In this document: positions 63,747-64,000 of the stretch, piece by piece
Position numbering within the stretch: the stretch's first letter is position 1
How the letters are laid out: each line of letters opens with the position of its first letter
NCBI RefSeq assembly: GCF_029846275.1
Contig: NZ_JARVWS010000001.1
Coordinates: 1,612,001-1,676,000, forward strand
From: Nocardioides sp. CER19
GTDB lineage: Bacteria > Actinomycetota > Actinomycetes > Propionibacteriales > Nocardioidaceae
Direction: 5' to 3'
Length of the DNA stretch: 64,000 bases
Notes under the pieces: generated by a model
The model's input: the letters and a program-made list of their open reading frames with translations, nothing else
What the model was told of the DNA's origin: nothing
The model's database searches: none
Program-made: the position numbers and the translations under genes

Positions 63747-64000
63747 ACGACCGACCCCACGTAGTCGGCGACGGCGTCCCGAGCCGCACCGTCATAGCGG
63801 ACGGCGCCGTCCTCCACGACCAGCACCCGGTCGCAGCGCGCGGCCAGGTCGAGGTCGTGCGTCACGAGGATCAGCTGCTGGGGAAGGGAGAGGAGCAGGT
63901 CGCCGATGCGGCGCGTGTTCGCGAGGTCGAGCAGGGTCGTGGGCTCGTCAGCGATGACCACATCCGGCTCGACCGCGAGGACCCCGGCCAGGGCGAGCAT
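63743..64000 (-). CDS. ECF transporter ATPase, 5' end cut by window edge
   Basis: The last 85 residues of an ABC ATPase: LAGVLAVEPDVVIADEPTTLLDLANTR with Walker B and D loop, then ILVTHDLDLAARCDRVLVVEDGAVRYDG with the switch His. Walker A and the signature lie outside. The apparent ATG at the edge is an internal Met, not the start. Partner of the T component encoded directly after it; unlike the cobalamin module it appears to be a single-domain type, but the full length is unseen. Confidence 0.88.
   Translation of the reverse strand: MLALAGVLAVEPDVVIADEPTTLLDLANTRRIGDLLLSLPQQLILVTHDLDLAARCDRVLVVEDGAVRYDGAARDAVADYVGSVV

Noticed and set aside
63138..64000. Part of the cobalamin transporter at 27871-31438
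   Set aside because: It has its own T and A genes, about 32 kb away on the other strand, with a short T protein and apparently single-domain ATPase; it is a separate ECF module.

Overview
The window is chromosomal DNA of a very GC-rich actinobacterium. GTG starts and 4-bp ATGA/GTGA overlaps are common, and many genes have a TANNNT box about 6-8 bases before the start, as in leaderless transcripts. The gene content (GatCAB, an NAD-dependent ligase, an actinobacterial small MetE-like protein, DUF3349, EfeUOB, a DmdR/IdeR-type iron box, ECF transporters) and the dispersed palindromes would fit Nocardioides or a close relative. The genus is an inference. The order cysteine desulfurase - mnmA - MetE-like - ligA - gatCAB - ilvBNC - leuB recalls the Mycobacterium tuberculosis Rv3025c-to-Rv2995c region, so this is a conserved backbone carrying accessory insertions.

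Layout. 1-2049: 3' part of obgE, then proB. 2065-6796 (minus): a five-gene amino-sugar operon (nagA, AgaS-like isomerase/deaminase, ROK kinase, PfkB kinase, class II aldolase) that can be read as a complete N-acetylgalactosamine/glucosamine route. 6831-10752: Pho-box-controlled phosphate transporter, two small genes, polyphosphate kinase 2 and an EEP-family enzyme. 10787-19889: cysteine desulfurase and mnmA (tRNA thiolation), MetE-like protein, DJ-1/PfpI protein, drug efflux pump with TetR regulator and a perfect operator, ligA, CBS protein. 19954-25664: BBE-type flavin oxidase, gatCAB, NYN-domain RNase-like protein.

25752-31438 is the most interesting block. A cobalamin riboswitch precedes a secreted alpha/alpha-barrel protein, a secreted and membrane-anchored DUF4430 protein, and the T, A (two ATPase domains fused) and S components of an ECF transporter. 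Animal intrinsic factor and transcobalamin consist of an alpha6/alpha6 barrel followed by a DUF4430-type beta domain, so the first two genes look like a split bacterial transcobalamin feeding a B12 importer.

31703-43308: EamA exporter, GH65 phosphorylase with beta-phosphoglucomutase, a BNR-repeat protein, ilvD, a secreted protein of unknown function, and several small enzymes including a pterin-dehydratase/VOC fusion. 43408-46958: ilvBNC behind a leader peptide and intrinsic terminator. 47094-54662: M1 peptidase, FrnE-like protein, iron-regulated efeUOB, a lone N-terminal piece of an AMP-forming ligase, and a methyltransferase. 54762-60974: leuB-ilvE and cimA, each behind a branched-chain leader peptide, separated by a Ser/Thr kinase and a 3 x 110-bp repeat array. 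With ilvD this gives isoleucine/valine/leucine genes at four transcription units, three with attenuation-type leaders. 60993-64000: GNAT, amidase, and the start of a second ECF module cut by the window edge. I saw no rRNA, tRNA, insertion sequence or CRISPR array, but I had no tool to exclude a tRNA.
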